From Pseudorasbora parva (Eukaryota; Chordata; Actinopteri; Cypriniformes; Gobionidae), in the NCBI RefSeq assembly GCF_024679245.1, contig NC_090179.1, forward strand, positions 7,317,327 through 7,381,326: a stretch of 64,000 bases of DNA. The letters are read 5' to 3'. How positions within the stretch are numbered: position 1 is the first letter of the stretch; each line of letters starts with the position of its first letter. The notes beneath the pieces are model-generated. The model was not told the DNA's origin. It saw only the letters and a program-made list of their open reading frames with translations, and did not search any database. Position numbers and translations under genes: made by a program. Positions 1-12,939 of this stretch are shown here, piece by piece.

Positions 1-904
1 AGCTCATCAACAATAATGTTCAATCCTAACAATGGACATCCTACTTTCAACAAAGGGAACCAGACTTTTACTGATTTCGTGAAGTCTGTTTATTTTATAC
101 CTTTCCTCATCACACAGCTTATTCCTCATCTTATTTAGACAGTTAACCATCCTCTGCTCCATGAAAACAAACACGCGTACGAGTGATTCTCTCTTGGTTG
201 CTCTTGCTTGATTGTTGTCTGTGCATGTACAGTAAGAAGCATATTTGCCACTTGTAGCCAGATCTTCTATTCTTCGTTTGCGGACAGGACATAAACATGC
301 AAGGACAAATGATGGAAGCCTGATATTTCCTGTCAAATTGAACCAACAGCTCTGAATATTAATCTTTATTTTAGGCTCACTAGTTACTCTAAGTAAGGCA
401 AGAACATAGTTTTGAACAGATTTTGTATGCACTAGCTCAATAAATCATTTGTACCAAAAATAAATAAACAAGATATTCCTAAGGTACTTTAAGGGGGAAA
501 TGATTATATTTAGCTTTCATCTTAGCCTTTCAAAAGGGCTGCGATAGATTAATGAACCTAAAAATAGACTTTGTCCTCTGTGTTGCAAGTCGTCATAAGT
601 CATAAAATAGCTGTGAGAAACAGGTCCAAAATTAAGTGATTATTCAAAGAAAATAGTGATAAACCCACAAACGTTGCTTCCATTCTGTTTAAAGCACAGC
701 ACAGCACTCAATGAGATGCAGGGAGAAAAAAAACTTCATTGGCCCTTCCAATATTGTAAGTGTAGTTCAATTGCCATACCAATGTCAAAAATGCAGAAAC
801 TAAAAAGAAAACTGAAGTGAGGCATCATAATTGAAAGACATCACAGGGTACAGAGAGTACAATCTAAACAAACAATAATAAAAATAATTTAAAAAATCTG
901 CTAT

Positions 905-1060
905 ATAGTTCTAAAAGGGGTTATTTGGCTTGTAATCATAGGGGAACCACTTTAAGTGCTGTATAGCACCAACTCTTGGTGCTACGGTGATTCAGTGGTT
1001 CTTCACCAGTTCTTTGGGATGACTGAGGTGCTATATAGCATCATTCCCATATACAGAACC
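905..1060. repeat. Dispersed repeat fragment with tatagcacc-type inverted ends
   Basis: The stretch reads ggggttatttgg ... gtgctgtatagcacc ... ggtgctatatagcatc, with short self-complementary pieces around the words tatagcacc and gctatatagc. Similar tracts are common in cyprinid genomes. No coding potential is evident, and the boundaries are approximate. Confidence 0.35.
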
Positions 1061-2048
1061 TGTCACATTCAGCTGGTTTCATTACAGTGTGGTCATCCCA
1101 TCCACCAAGAAACAATGTAGCTTGTATTTTTAGGGGCAAATGCTCATATCTTCTAATATTCAACAAATGTAATTATCTGAAAACAGTTTTAAGAAACGTT
1201 TTTTTTGAAAATGTATATAATGGAGTTTGGGCTCACATAATTACTTTTAGTGTGTTAGCAATTAAGAAAATAATTAGCACAGGGTCTAATTTCTCTAAGA
1301 AGGATCTACTTCTGCCTGGAGGCAGAAAGGAGATATTTGTCTTTTTTAGTCCTCTTTCTACTTGCATTTATTCTGTACACCATCCTATCTTTCACAATAC
1401 AATTATAAAATCTACACACAACACAAATTACACACACTCACTTCAGACTCAGATATTTCGCTGGAGTTCAGGCAGCTGGGGTTTCCTTAATGTTCAGCCT
1501 CTCACACTTCCTGTGTGGCGGGCAGAGGTAACGGAACCCGTGTTCTCTTGTTAAAGTTTGGAGTCAGGGGACACATTTAAGACACATTAAGTGTAGGAAA
1601 ACCCTCTCTCATTTTCTACTTCCACATCCTACAGCAGACCTTTCACACACTTGTTTCCGCAGCATTGGGAAAACCATTGAACGCACACTCAGTTGTTACT
1701 TGGAATACGGCCAAATGTTGTGGCAGAATAAAATTCAATCATAAGTAGGATAGTTGGACTGGGAGTACTGCTATCAACCTAATCTGGGTCTGAGGACAGT
1801 AAGAAGGGGATAAAACGGCATGGCCTGGCTGGCACAAGAAAAATACCTAAAGAGTTAACAGACACATTAAAAGAGGTTAGTACAGGACAACTAGATACAT
1901 CCATCCTGCAAATATGACAATAGAAAGGGTGCATTGACACAAAGATAAAGTACATAAATGTAAAAAAACGAAGGATGGTAACCCATACTTATAATTTGTC
2001 CCCTGCATTTAACTCATCCAAGTTAGTGCACACACATTAGGAGCAATG

Positions 2049-2049
<1 letters not shown>
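1061..2049. other. No gene recognised; partly single-copy non-coding DNA
   Basis: A 155-codon plus-strand open frame (1087-1554) has a low-complexity, unbiased composition and matches no family I know. The piece around 1450-1540 (caggcagctggggtttcc, then a GC-balanced tract) is less AT-rich than its surroundings and could be conserved non-coding DNA. The rest shows no structure. Confidence 0.3.

Positions 2050-2093
<44 letters not shown>
2050..2093. repeat. (CA)n microsatellite
   Basis: About 22 uninterrupted CA units. It abuts the dispersed repeat that runs from 2094, whose other end also passes into a CA tract. Confidence 0.98.
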
Positions 2094-2518
<425 letters not shown>

Positions 2519-2760
2519 TGACAATAACCGCATTACTGCAATACCAAAGTAATGAGATGCCTACCGTGGTGTTGAGGTCACCACCACACTTTTTGGTATT
2601 TGAATTATTTATTTATTTTTGCTGGTTAAAGGAGTGCATATAGTGTGTGTTATGAACTATAAACACAATAATCATTGTTTAACAATTTACTGTCTTCAAT
2701 ATAAAAATTTGACGATATGTAAACTAAATGATACAGTAATGCTTCCTGTATTTATAAGGT

Positions 2761-3127
2761 ATAATTCATCCAAAAATGTAAATTCTGTAATCATGTGCTC
2801 ACCCTCATGTCATTTCGTTTAGCTTCCTAACACAAATTAAGATATTTTAATGAAACCTGAAACCTGAGAGATTTCTGTAGCTCAATTTAAAGTTCATTCT
2901 TCTCAAACTTAAAAGTTCCAAAGAATTTCATAAAGGCAGCATAAAAATAACTAATCGATTGGTCTAATCCAAATAAGACTCTTCTGAAGAGGCACGATGG
3001 CTTTATATGATGGATTTACAACGATGCAAATAATGTAGTAAACACAGACGTTCAAATACTTGTGCAATGCGAGAAAACAACACAGGAGTGAGTAAATGCA
3101 GAAATTAATTTTTTGGATGAGCTAAAC
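2761..3127. mobile_element. TIR-bounded MITE-like element
   Basis: The left end (attcatccaaaaatgtaaat) and right end (aattaattttttggatga) form an inverted pair. The left end is followed by ctcaccctcatgtcattt and the right end is preceded by aggagtgagtaaatg, so the inverted similarity runs tens of bases inward. Related half-copies with the more usual ends (agttcacccaaaaatg) occur at 10,196 and 54,188. There is no open reading frame of note. Confidence 0.6.
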
Positions 3128-3366
3128 ATTTACAGTTTGACAATGGTCATCATGTTGACATGCTTTCTTGCGATTAGAGCTGTCATTGATTGCATTGACC
3201 ATCTGAAGTGCACACTCTGCCAGAACAGCACTCTTTAAAAGTGAAAGCACAAACATCATTTGGATCACCAGATCATATTTAGTTGTAGTAGTGTGGTTAT
3301 TTAAAGTGTTTTAGATGGTTTATTTTCATATGTATAGTGCATTAATAGCAGGAGAGGCAGGACATA
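3128..3366. other. No recognisable feature
   Basis: AT-rich sequence between the MITE and the Tc1 element. I see no repeat, open frame or RNA gene. Confidence 0.4.
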
Positions 3367-3420
3367 CACTCACCTAAAGGATTATTAGGAACACCTGTTC
3401 AGTTTCTCATTAATGCAATT

Positions 3421-3820
3421 AGGGACTTTAAGCAACAGCCACTGATGGAACGGCAACGGCGTTCTGGCGTTCTATTGCGCATGCGCGACTTTAACTGCTA
3501 CTTCGTGACGTTCTACTGTAACCGTCTACTACGGGAGAACAGCTGATTTGCCGTAGTCATTAATACGTGACAGATTAGATAAGTAAATATAGTTATGTGG
3601 CATTTTAATTGTATCTGTTTATAATTTAATGCCAAAAGCAACCATTTCCTTGCTTTTTAAATTACATGATTCTTTATATTTGGTCAAATTATGTTAAATG
3701 AACCCTTACGCCGTCTCTTTATTGTTGCTTAGTGATTTTTGCGTTCTTTGGCTACGGCAGTTAAAAGTTTATTTCCGGTCGCTGTTGCCGTTCCATCAGT
3801 GGCTGTTGCTTAAAGTCCCT
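3421..3820. mobile_element. 400-bp palindromic MITE nested in Tc1 copy 1
   Basis: The ends are agggactttaagcaacagcc and its inverse ggctgttgcttaaagtccct. The inverted match continues inward through ccactgatggaacggcaacg, about 40 bp per arm. The three bases ATT flank both sides (3418-3420 and 3821-3823), and removing the insert with one ATT restores the expected Tc1 sequence gcaattatctaatcaacc. A 3-bp duplication and TIRs fit a PIF/Harbinger-like or related MITE, but the superfamily is not certain. Confidence 0.8.
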
Positions 3821-3910
3821 ATTATCTAATCAACCAATCACATGGCAGTTGCTTCAATGCATTTAGGGGTGTGGTCCTGGTCAAGACAATCTCCTGAACT
3901 GAATGTCAGA

Positions 3911-4938
3911 ATGGGAAAAAAAGTAGATTTAAGCTATTTTGAGCGTGGCATGGTTGTTGGTGCCAGACGTGCCGATCTGAGTATTTCACAAGCTGCTCAG
4001 TTACCGGGATTTTTATGCTCAACCATTTCTAGGGTTTACAAAGAATGGTTTGAAAAGGGAAGAACATCCAGTATGCGGCAGTCCTGTGGGCGAAAATGCC
4101 TTGTTGATGCTCGAGGTCAGAGGAGAATGGGCCGACGGATTCAAGCTGATAGAAGAGCAACTTTGACTGAAATAACCACTCGTTACAACCGAGGTATGCA
4201 GCAAAGCATTTGTGAAGCCACAACACACACAACCTTGAGGCGGATGAGGTACAACAGCAGAAGACCCCACCGGTATCACTCATCTTCACTACAAATAGGA
4301 AAAAGAGGCGACAATTTGCACAAGCTCACCAAAATTGGACAGTTGAAGACTGGAAAAGTGTTGCCTGGTCTGATGAGTCTTGATTTCTGTTGAGACATTC
4401 AGATGGAAGAGTCAGAATTTGGCGTAAACAGAATGAGAACATGGATCCATCAGGCCTTGTTACCACTGCGCAGGCTGGTGGTGGTGGTGTAATGGTGTGG
4501 GGGATGTTTTCTTGGCACACTTTAGGCCGCTTTGTGCCAATTGGGTATCGTTTAAATGCCAAGGCCTACGTGAGCATTGTTTCTGAACATGTCCATCCCT
4601 TTATGACAGGGGTCCCCAATCTCGGTCCTGGAAGGCCAGTGTCCTGCAGAGTTTAGCTCCAACCCCAATCAGACACCTGAAACAGCTAATCAATGCCTTT
4701 ATAGGCCATAGCAAGACAGTGATTATCTGGTTCAGGTGTGTTTGATTTCGGTTGGAGCTTAACTCTGCTGGACAGTGGCCTTCCAGGACCGAGATTGGGG
4801 ACCCCTGCTTTATGGCAACCATGTACCCATCCTCTGATATCTACTTCCTTGCTTGAATCATTTCAAATTGATTTCTTGAACATGACAATGAGTTCACTGA
4901 ACTAAAATGGCCGCCACAGTCACCAGATCTCAACCCAA
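3911..4938 (+). pseudogene. Tc1-like transposase, broken
   Basis: The start at 3911 gives MGKKVDLSYFERGMVVGARR, the usual N-terminus of this fish Tc1 family, whose product binds the TIRs and cuts and pastes the element. The N-terminal helix-turn-helix part is readable to about 4272 (CGRKCLVDARGQRRMGR, then the AT-rich binding segment), where a base appears to be lost (his-arg-tyr in place of his-arg-val-pro). In the following frame a stop (TGA) sits directly after WSDES, which carries the first catalytic Asp. Translation then resumes with [18 protein letters not shown] and VMVWGMFSWHTLG. A 201-bp MITE interrupts the frame at 4607, and after it about 27 bp that should encode the QQDNAP motif, including the second catalytic Asp, are missing near 4850. 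The C-terminus with the catalytic Glu is absent. It is non-functional. Confidence 0.9.
4607..4807. mobile_element. 201-bp hAT-type MITE nested in Tc1 transposase
   Basis: The termini are CAGGGGTCCCCAATCTCGG and its exact inverse, and the inverted match extends through tcctggaaggccagtgtcc and, with mismatches, about 60 bp per arm. It is flanked by an 8-bp duplication, ctttatga (4599-4606) and ctttatgg (4808-4815), one mismatch. CAGGGG ends with 8-bp duplications are the hallmark of hAT elements. It interrupts the transposase pseudogene, so it is younger than that copy. There is no coding capacity. Confidence 0.88.
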
Positions 4939-5014
4939 TACTGACTGAACATTGACCAACACAAACCTGCTCTAAAGTCAATAGTGCAGTATTTAGTGTG
5001 TTATTTAAAGGGTG

Positions 5015-5847
5015 TGTTAGTAATATGAGCCTATAGGCGGTGCACAACATGCATACACTTGATTATTACACACACAGGGATGAACAGCAGCAGCACACAC
5101 ATGTTTAAATATTAAAAATAAAAGGAAAAGCGTTCTTTCTTTCTGCTTGCAAATTCCAAATAGTGAATCCTCAATGGTGCGAGCACAACTGGGTTTTAAA
5201 GGGAATGGGAGATGAGACTCTGATTGGTTTATTGCACATTATGCCCAAAACACACCCATGACTCATTAAGGGACAGCTGCACCTCATTCTAATTAGTGCT
5301 CCAGCTCTCCCCACACACACCTGTCTCTTGTTTTTACATTGATTCCTCCACTACTTATGCTTCTCTCTATCTTTGCTTCTCTGTCAGTGTGTCTTGGTTA
5401 CCGTCTGTTTCACTACTGTCCAAACTACTCCTGTTCTAGTCATGCCAAGCTTTCATGCCCTGATTGTTTGTTTAATCTTGTTTTTTCTTCTTTGATTTGC
5501 CCAGTTCCTGTATGCAGACCTGTGTTGGATCAGTTACATGGTTAATGATTTTCTGCTTCTGTTTTGGACTGGTACCTGTGCTCTGCTCCTGGGACTGTGG
5601 TTTCCCTCTGGTTTTGGCCCCTGCCTGGCCCATCTTCCTTACCAACTTTCCTTACGGATTATTGCATTGCTGAACTGTCTCCTGGCTTATATCCTGACTG
5701 CTCCTTGGATTTCGCCTCGGCTCAGCCCTTTACCTGGCAGCTCGGCTGCCTGTTATTTTGTGTTGTTTTTCCTTGCTAATGGGTCAATAAACTAAGCTAA
5801 CTGCTAATCTGCTCTTTGGTCCCTGTTTCATCCCAGCACCCCTAACA
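5015..5847 (+). mobile_element. Candidate solo LTR (gypsy-type)
   Basis: The segment starts TGTTAGTAATATG and ends cagcacccctaaca, so the ends form the TGTTAG/CTAACA inverted pair expected of an LTR. It contains a CT-rich middle and a polyadenylation signal (aataaa at about 5786) roughly 60 bp before the 3' end, a typical R/U5 arrangement. No internal retrotransposon sequence is next to it. The flanking pentamers do not match, so the target duplication is lost or the left boundary is misplaced. Open frames inside are low-complexity and not genes. Confidence 0.5.
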
Positions 5848-6108
5848 CATACGTCATCAGAGAAGAAATGTGGTTGTGAGGGGGAGGGAAAGTTCATGTT
5901 TCCGATTATGAATTAAATGTGCATGGGTAAATAATTTATAATATACACTGCAATATCCAATAAAACAAGATTTATTATATTTTTGTTAAATCTGCATTTA
6001 TTCATTATCATTTTAACAGTTTATCAGCATAGTATGAATAGGACACATCAAACTACCTGATTGCTAACATCTTTGTCTTTAAATTCAATCTTTATGATGT
6101 ACTTGTTG
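5848..6108. other. No recognisable feature
   Basis: AT-rich spacer between the candidate LTR and the next MITE. No open frame or repeat unit is supported. Confidence 0.4.
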
Positions 6109-6446
6109 CACTGTAAAAATTTTTTTGGTTTAACTTAAAAAAGTAAGTAAGCTGGTTGCTTTAAAATTTTGAGTTTATTGAAATAAAAATTTGTGTTGAT
6201 AAAATGAAGGAAATTTGTTCAATAAATAGAAACTCAAAATATTATTGTATCTGAACCACATCAAAATGTGATAAATCATGAAAATAGCACTATTTGGCAT
6301 GTTTCACTGCGTCATCAGAAATAAAACACACAATTACCCAATATGCTTATAAAGGTTCGATTCTCGATTCTCAGACATGTTAATTGTTTTAACTCAATTT
6401 TTAATTTCAATGAACCAACTTATTTTTGAAATCATTTTTTACAGTG
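6109..6446 (+). mobile_element. CACTGT/ACAGTG MITE, copy 1
   Basis: It starts cactgtaaaaatttttttgg and ends attttttacagtg. Internal landmarks shared with copies at 10,759-11,155 (inverted) and 55,409-55,714 are tttaacttaaaaaagtaag, ggcatgtttcactgcgtcat and acacacaattacccaatatg. It is non-coding and AT-rich. Related ends elsewhere in the window are flanked by TA, so a Tc1/mariner-type origin is likely. Confidence 0.75.
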
Positions 6447-6819
6447 TGGCTTCTTGTGTAGTAATGTAATATTTTCCAGTTTCCTTCTGGTTGGCTTCTC
6501 TTCCCCACAACATGAACTTTATTTACATGTAGCCTAATCTCTGTCCTGTGACAGAGGTAGAGGGAAGTGACTGCCTACAGAATGTAGCGTAGAGGCTCGA
6601 GACAAATTAATTGTCTTGTTTGGGTGATGGTAATTTGACAGCCATTAGAGGAGTGATACAAGGGCAGCAGCGGGTGAACAGGCACGTGTGTGTGTTGTGT
6701 TAAAGGTTCTTCTCTTTAAGCGGTTTCAGGCATCCCCTCCCCCCTCTTTTCATTAGTGGAGTCAGAGACTGGAGTGAGGGCACAATTGTGGAACACTTAG
6801 TGGAGGTGTGAGAGACAAG

Positions 6820-6820
<1 letters not shown>

Positions 6821-6868
<48 letters not shown>

Positions 6869-6869
6869 C
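6821..6869. repeat. (TG)n(CG)n microsatellite
   Basis: About 21 TG units passing into four CG units, a potential Z-DNA-forming tract. Flanking sequence at 6450-6820 and 6870-7170 shows no gene. Confidence 0.97.
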
Positions 6870-7172
6870 AGTGGAATGTGTCCTGCTTTCTTCCCCGTCT
6901 GCCATTTGTTTCAATTCCTCTCCATGTTTCATTATATTCCTTGCTTTTGCTATTTCTACACAGCAAATAAAGTATTAATAAAATGATGAACTTGCAGATT
7001 ATAAAATATACTATTGGTCCCGATGAAACCCATTTACCCATTTTGTTCATTTTAAAATTGTCACCCCACTACAGACAAACTGTAAATTGATGTAATGGAG
7101 GCAAACATGCAATTCAAATCTAAAACGTGAAAAATGATGACCAAACACAGATCCTAAACTATATTGTTAACA

Positions 7173-8430
<1,258 letters not shown>

Positions 8431-8939
8431 AATCCCTGGACAGGCTAGGCATGCTACTCTTACACACAAACAATCCTCAGATGATCACATGTCCGCCAAG
8501 TCTCGTCATACCAACTTTCAAAAATGAAATTTTATGTGTGCAAAACTGGTCATGCAAAAAGTCAATGAACTTTACACATAATTGCAACTTTAAAGTTAGT
8601 GTAAAGCAGCATCAAGCCGCCTTAACTCGGCTTTACACAGATTCCTCATCGCTTTGAGGCGCTCACTGTTTATTTCTTTCTTTTTTCTGTTCCATACGCA
8701 CCTTTCTACCATCTCTCTCCTCTTGTATTGTTGCTGCGTTCAGCTGCGCTACACAGACGACCTTAATTTGACAGTGTCACGAAGATCTGTATTCATTCGT
8801 GCACTCTTTTCATAATCCAATCCTCCTCTCCAACATGCAATTAGTGCCCCCTTGCTGCCACAGCTGCCCCCTCCCCCCCGACCCCAAGCCGGCACGTGCA
8901 ATGAGATTGTTACAGCTTTCCCTGTGCCTTTCGTTTAGA
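8431..8939. other. No gene recognised
   Basis: Sequence of moderate GC content with a C-rich tract near 8862-8885. I see no repeat family and no convincing open frame. Confidence 0.3.
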
Positions 8940-9235
8940 GCCGATGTCCTGTAATGAATATGTACATTAAGGACCCGAGCCAAGGAGGGGTCACATGCAA
9001 TCAACCTTGAATTCAATTATGGCAGTCAAGGTTAATGACTGTGCACAGTGGTCAGAGGCGAGCGCCACACCAGCGATTATATTCAGCCTGCCTGAATTCA
9101 CAATGCAGAGAGAGAGACAGGAAGGGTCCCTGAGGGACGCAGGAATTGTGCAGTGGGAGAGGAAGGAGAAGTGGAGGGAGTCATGTGTAAAGAGATGGAG
9201 AGATAGACAGAGCGATGTCACGACGTTGCTTCTCG
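8940..9235. promoter_or_regulatory. Candidate conserved non-coding element (enhancer-like)
   Basis: This stretch is non-repetitive and GC-balanced, unlike the AT-rich surroundings, and holds homeobox-like and palindromic words (gtaatgaatatgtacatta, cttgaattcaattatggc, cctgcctgaattcac). It has no credible coding frame. Composition and motif density are the only evidence; conservation must be tested by alignment. Confidence 0.3.
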
Positions 9236-9494
9236 ATTACATTGAGTTCTCCCGGGCAAATCAGATTGCAAGAAAGGTTAAGCAGCCCCCCTTCCCACTC
9301 TACCTCTGGCCCGTCACCGTCACCCCCCCTCTCGCTCTCTCTCTCTCGCTCCCTCTCCCCTGGTTGCTGTAATATGATTAGTCTACATAAAGACGTGTCT
9401 GGAGTGTAATTCAGTGCTCGCTAATGAGACGCTTGTGTGAACTGGGCTCATCCATATCCCCAAGGCGTCTCCCACTCACCTGCTGCTGCTGGAG

Positions 9495-9635
<141 letters not shown>

Positions 9636-9783
9636 TGGGGGAGGGGAGAGATAGAATAAAATAAATAAATAAATAAATAAAATACTCTGGTAAATTAAAT
9701 ATTAAGAAGTTTTCAGAGCATTATGCAGAGTTCAGACATTATGTGTATGTTAACACAAATACATGCATGTAAGAGCTGGAAAA

Positions 9784-9805
9784 CACAGACACACACACAC
9801 ACTCA

Positions 9806-9882
<77 letters not shown>

Positions 9883-9901
9883 ACACTCACGCACGCACTC
9901 A

Positions 9902-9997
<96 letters not shown>
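9784..9997. repeat. Compound (CA)n/(CACG)n microsatellite with a duplicated block
   Basis: CA runs are interrupted twice by the same CACG-rich block (actcacgcacgcacgcacgc near 9801-9825 and again near 9886-9920), so an original unit of CACG block plus CA run was probably duplicated whole. Confidence 0.95.
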
Positions 9998-10000
<3 letters not shown>

Positions 10001-10195
10001 CTGGTTGTCTTCAGAGAGCGGGTTGGCAGCCCATCTGGACACCGTCTTTTTTTTAGAGACAGAAATTATATTCTACAGACATAATGGTTTGATGTTATTA
10101 AACCGTTATTCTGTTGTTCTTTACACATCTCTCTTTGCATAATCATCACTTTTATTGACTTTATTTGCATCTATGGTTTTCATGAAGAACCTAAA

Positions 10196-10300
10196 AGGGA
10201 TAGTTCACCCAAAAATGAAATGCGATGTTTATCTGCTGACCCTCAGGGCATCCTAGATGTCGGTGTGTTTGTTTCTTCAGTAGAACACAAATGAAGATTT
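10196..10300 (+). repeat. Dispersed repeat half-copy (agttcacccaaaaatgaaat end)
   Basis: The start gggatagttcacccaaaaat followed by gctgaccctcagggcatc and cagtagaacacaaatgaag is the usual left part of a common cyprinid TIR repeat. The opposite end is not found nearby. Similar halves lie at 2761 and 54,188. Confidence 0.5.
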
Positions 10301-10758
10301 TTAACTCAACCGTTGCAGTCTGTCAGTCGTATAATGCATGTGAATGCTAACAAAATCTATGCGAGTAAAACAAACAAACATGCACAGACATGTTGATGTC
10401 TTAAGACACGAAACGATCGGTTTGTGTGAGAAACCCAACAGTATTTATATCATTTTTTTTACCTTTAATACACCATATGTTCTACCTTGAGCGCGCCATC
10501 ACCGCTGTTAAGTGAGGTCTGTACAAGATATGTTGTTAAAACTACGCCAGATCCTGTACAGACATCACACACTGGAAGTGATGGTGTGCTCAGGGCTGTT
10601 AGAAAAAACAGCCTTGTTGCCTTCAAATTTTTTATTTGTCAGCTTGATATGTGAAGTTGTGACAACTTGGATATTTGAGTTGATTAAACTCAAAATTTTA
10701 AGGTAGGATGAACACTTACTTTAAAAAAAATCATTAATTAAATGCAGATCCATGTGTG

Positions 10759-11155
10759 CACTGTAAAAAATTATTTAGAAAAAAAGTTACCTGGTTGCCT
10801 TAAAATTTTGAGTTCATTGAAATTAAAAATTTGAGTTAATACAATGAAATTTTTTTGAGATTCGACAACCTTTATTAAAATATTATTAAAAGATTTTGTA
10901 AGCATATTGGGTAATTGTGTGTGTTTTATTTGTGATGACGCAGTGAAACATGCCAAATAGTGCTATTTTCATGATTTATCACATTTTTTATGTGGTTCAG
11001 ATACAAAAATATTTTGAGTTTCTATTTATTAAACAAATTGCCTTCATTGTATCAACTCAAATTTTTAATTTCAATAAACTCAAAATTTTAAGGCAACCAG
11101 GTTACTTACTATTTTAAGTTAAACCAACAAAAACCACCACAGATTTTTTACAGTG
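10759..11155 (-). mobile_element. CACTGT/ACAGTG MITE, copy 2
   Basis: It is the inverted relative of the copy at 6109-6446. Here the phrase ttaaggcaaccaggttactt and ttaagttaaaccaacaaaaa lie at the right end, and acccaatatgcttaca is found on the complement. It begins cactgtaaaaaattattt and ends gattttttacagtg. It is non-coding. Confidence 0.75.
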
Positions 11156-11785
11156 TATATTGATTATATAACACGCATCTGAATTTCTCTTAAGTAAACT
11201 AACCCTGGATCATGAGCTGCTTTGGAGCAGGTTACCCTTAGCTTACACACCCTGAAAGTTACCTCCATTTTTGGAACCGAAAGTTGAGGTTATCCGCTAA
11301 CATACCCGGGTATGTCACATAACCTGCTTTCTGGAATACCCTCCAGAAATTGGAGCAAACACACTGCATGCTCAGGTCGTCAAGTACACACAGCGTCCAA
11401 ACACCTCCACACACACCCTCATACACAGGTAATAACTGCTGGAATGTTATAGATGCCATAAAACACCAAAGACGCTGATGCTCGCATCTCACTGGTCATA
11501 AATGTCTACAGAATAAGAACGTTAAAATTCCCCTGCATTTGACCTTCCACCACCCCTAGTCGTTTCTTTGACTTCACAAATCAGTGAATGCATATTCCGA
11601 CACAATCCATACACACCAGTGTAAAAGGTTGCAGGATTCACTGGCTCAGACGTCTGATGCACTATAACCAAAATGAGTAATTGCACTGCAAATGAAAATA
11701 ATGGTCAATGAGGGTATACTGCACACTACCAAAAATGGATGCTAGTGCAAAGGTTTCCTGCTGATGGTGTTCATTCTCGCATTTA
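11156..11785. other. No gene recognised
   Basis: Mixed single-copy sequence. The tract 11,200-11,340 has phrases (accctggatcatgagctgc, aacctgctttctggaatacc) resembling dispersed fish repeats, but I could not delimit an element. Confidence 0.3.
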
Positions 11786-12265
11786 TATCAGAGAAACCAA
11801 ACATAGCCATTGTGGCGTTAAGTGCATGGATTGATATAGGAAGAATGGTACAGTAACAGCTGGCTCCATTGGCTCTGGGTCAATCGAGGAGCTTCTGTGT
11901 GTGGATGGTAAATCTCTTGGTGCTCTCCGCTCCACTCTGTAAATCAAGTTCCATGGCCCTGCCGTGCAGATCAGCTGCCCCGCTAATGGAAGGTTAAGCA
12001 CTTTGCAATGAAACAATTACTGCCAACACATACTGTCTGGCTATTACTGATGGAGAGATGTGGTGTCTATGTGTATCTGTGTCCCTGGCACTAAACCGCC
12101 GTGGTTTTTAGTGGAGCTCGGTGATGTCTATCTTTGCTCTGTATTCTGAGAATGATTTGCTAATGTGATCATGCAAATACTCTTTATCCGGATCATGCGA
12201 TTTCTTCATTTCGTGCTTTTTATGTAAATCTTTTCATTATCTCATGAGGTGCAGGTAAGTCAAAT
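11786..12265. promoter_or_regulatory. Candidate conserved non-coding element
   Basis: A long non-repetitive block with balanced composition and no open frame of quality. It holds homeobox- and POU-like words (ccccgctaatggaaggttaag, tttgctaatgtgatcatgc) and a CCATGG-containing core. Neighbouring MITE-rich DNA is clearly different in texture. Function is inferred only. Confidence 0.33.
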
Positions 12266-12930
12266 GGCATTACGTGTACGTATACGTTTGACATATAGCT
12301 AAGCAGACCAGAGAGAAAGCCCTAGAGAAAACAGAGTAAAGAGCCAAATGTAATATTGGCAATCTCAAGAGATTACGGGGCATTTGTCAGTGTGTGATGC
12401 CACCTGACAGGGTGCTTTTGTTGCTTCTAATGACATCTCCATCAGTGCGCGCGTGTGTGTCCTATCCATCATGAGCCAAAATGGGCTATTTCATTTTAGG
12501 ATCATGGAATAAAAAAGTTCTCTCTCTCTCTCTCTCCCCCACCAATGAAAGAAATATACAATTTTCAACCAGAATGTATGGAAATTCAAGGCAATATATT
12601 CTTTGCTCCATTACTGGGTGATAAATTTAACAGAGTCAGTGTAAAGAAAGTTTTATAAGGGTTTTTCTTACAGTGTGCGCAGGCTAACATATCTTTTCTC
12701 AGCGGAAATGTAATCAGATTAAGGATGTATTAAGAATTCACTCTTAGCTGGTTTCACAATTTTCCTGGATAAACCATTACAATCCTGGTATTATTATTAT
12801 TATTATATTATAATTTTTTTGTTACGTTCTTTATTTGTAATTGAAAATATAACATTTGTTTTGGTGTGAAGTCCTCCCCCAGCCCCAACTCCCTCTTTTT
12901 CTCTATTTCCACCCCCTCACACCAATTGGT
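12266..12930. other. No gene recognised; short CT and ATT tracts
   Basis: Contains a short CT run (12,521-12,537) and an (ATT)n patch (about 12,788-12,806). There is no coding or mobile-element signal. Confidence 0.35.
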
Positions 12931-12939
12931 TCAGTCACA

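Larger units (their letters stand above)
3367..4938 (+). mobile_element. Tc1/mariner transposon copy 1, 3' truncated
   Basis: A TA dinucleotide (3365-3366) is followed by the terminus cactcacctaaaggattatt, the same end seen inverted at the minus-strand copy at 37,131. The body carries a broken transposase and stops abruptly after caccagatctcaacccaata, so the DNA for the last transposase segment and the 3' TIR is missing. Two younger elements sit inside it (3421-3820 and 4607-4807). Without them the Tc1 part is about 970 bp. The copy is not autonomous. Confidence 0.9.

Noticed and set aside
7..432. 141-codon minus-strand open frame at the left edge
   Set aside because: It matches no family I know, overlaps another open frame on the same strand, shows no domain-like pattern, and this length arises by chance in AT-rich DNA. 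It could be a fragment of an exon or element outside the window, but nothing supports that.
1087..1554. 155-codon plus-strand open frame
   Set aside because: Composition is that of translated non-coding DNA; no motif, no splice or Kozak evidence, no recognised homologue.
5339..5795. Hydrophobic open frames inside the candidate LTR
   Set aside because: CT-rich LTR sequence translates to Leu/Ser/Pro-rich strings that mimic membrane proteins. LTR-like ends and the polyadenylation signal explain the region better.
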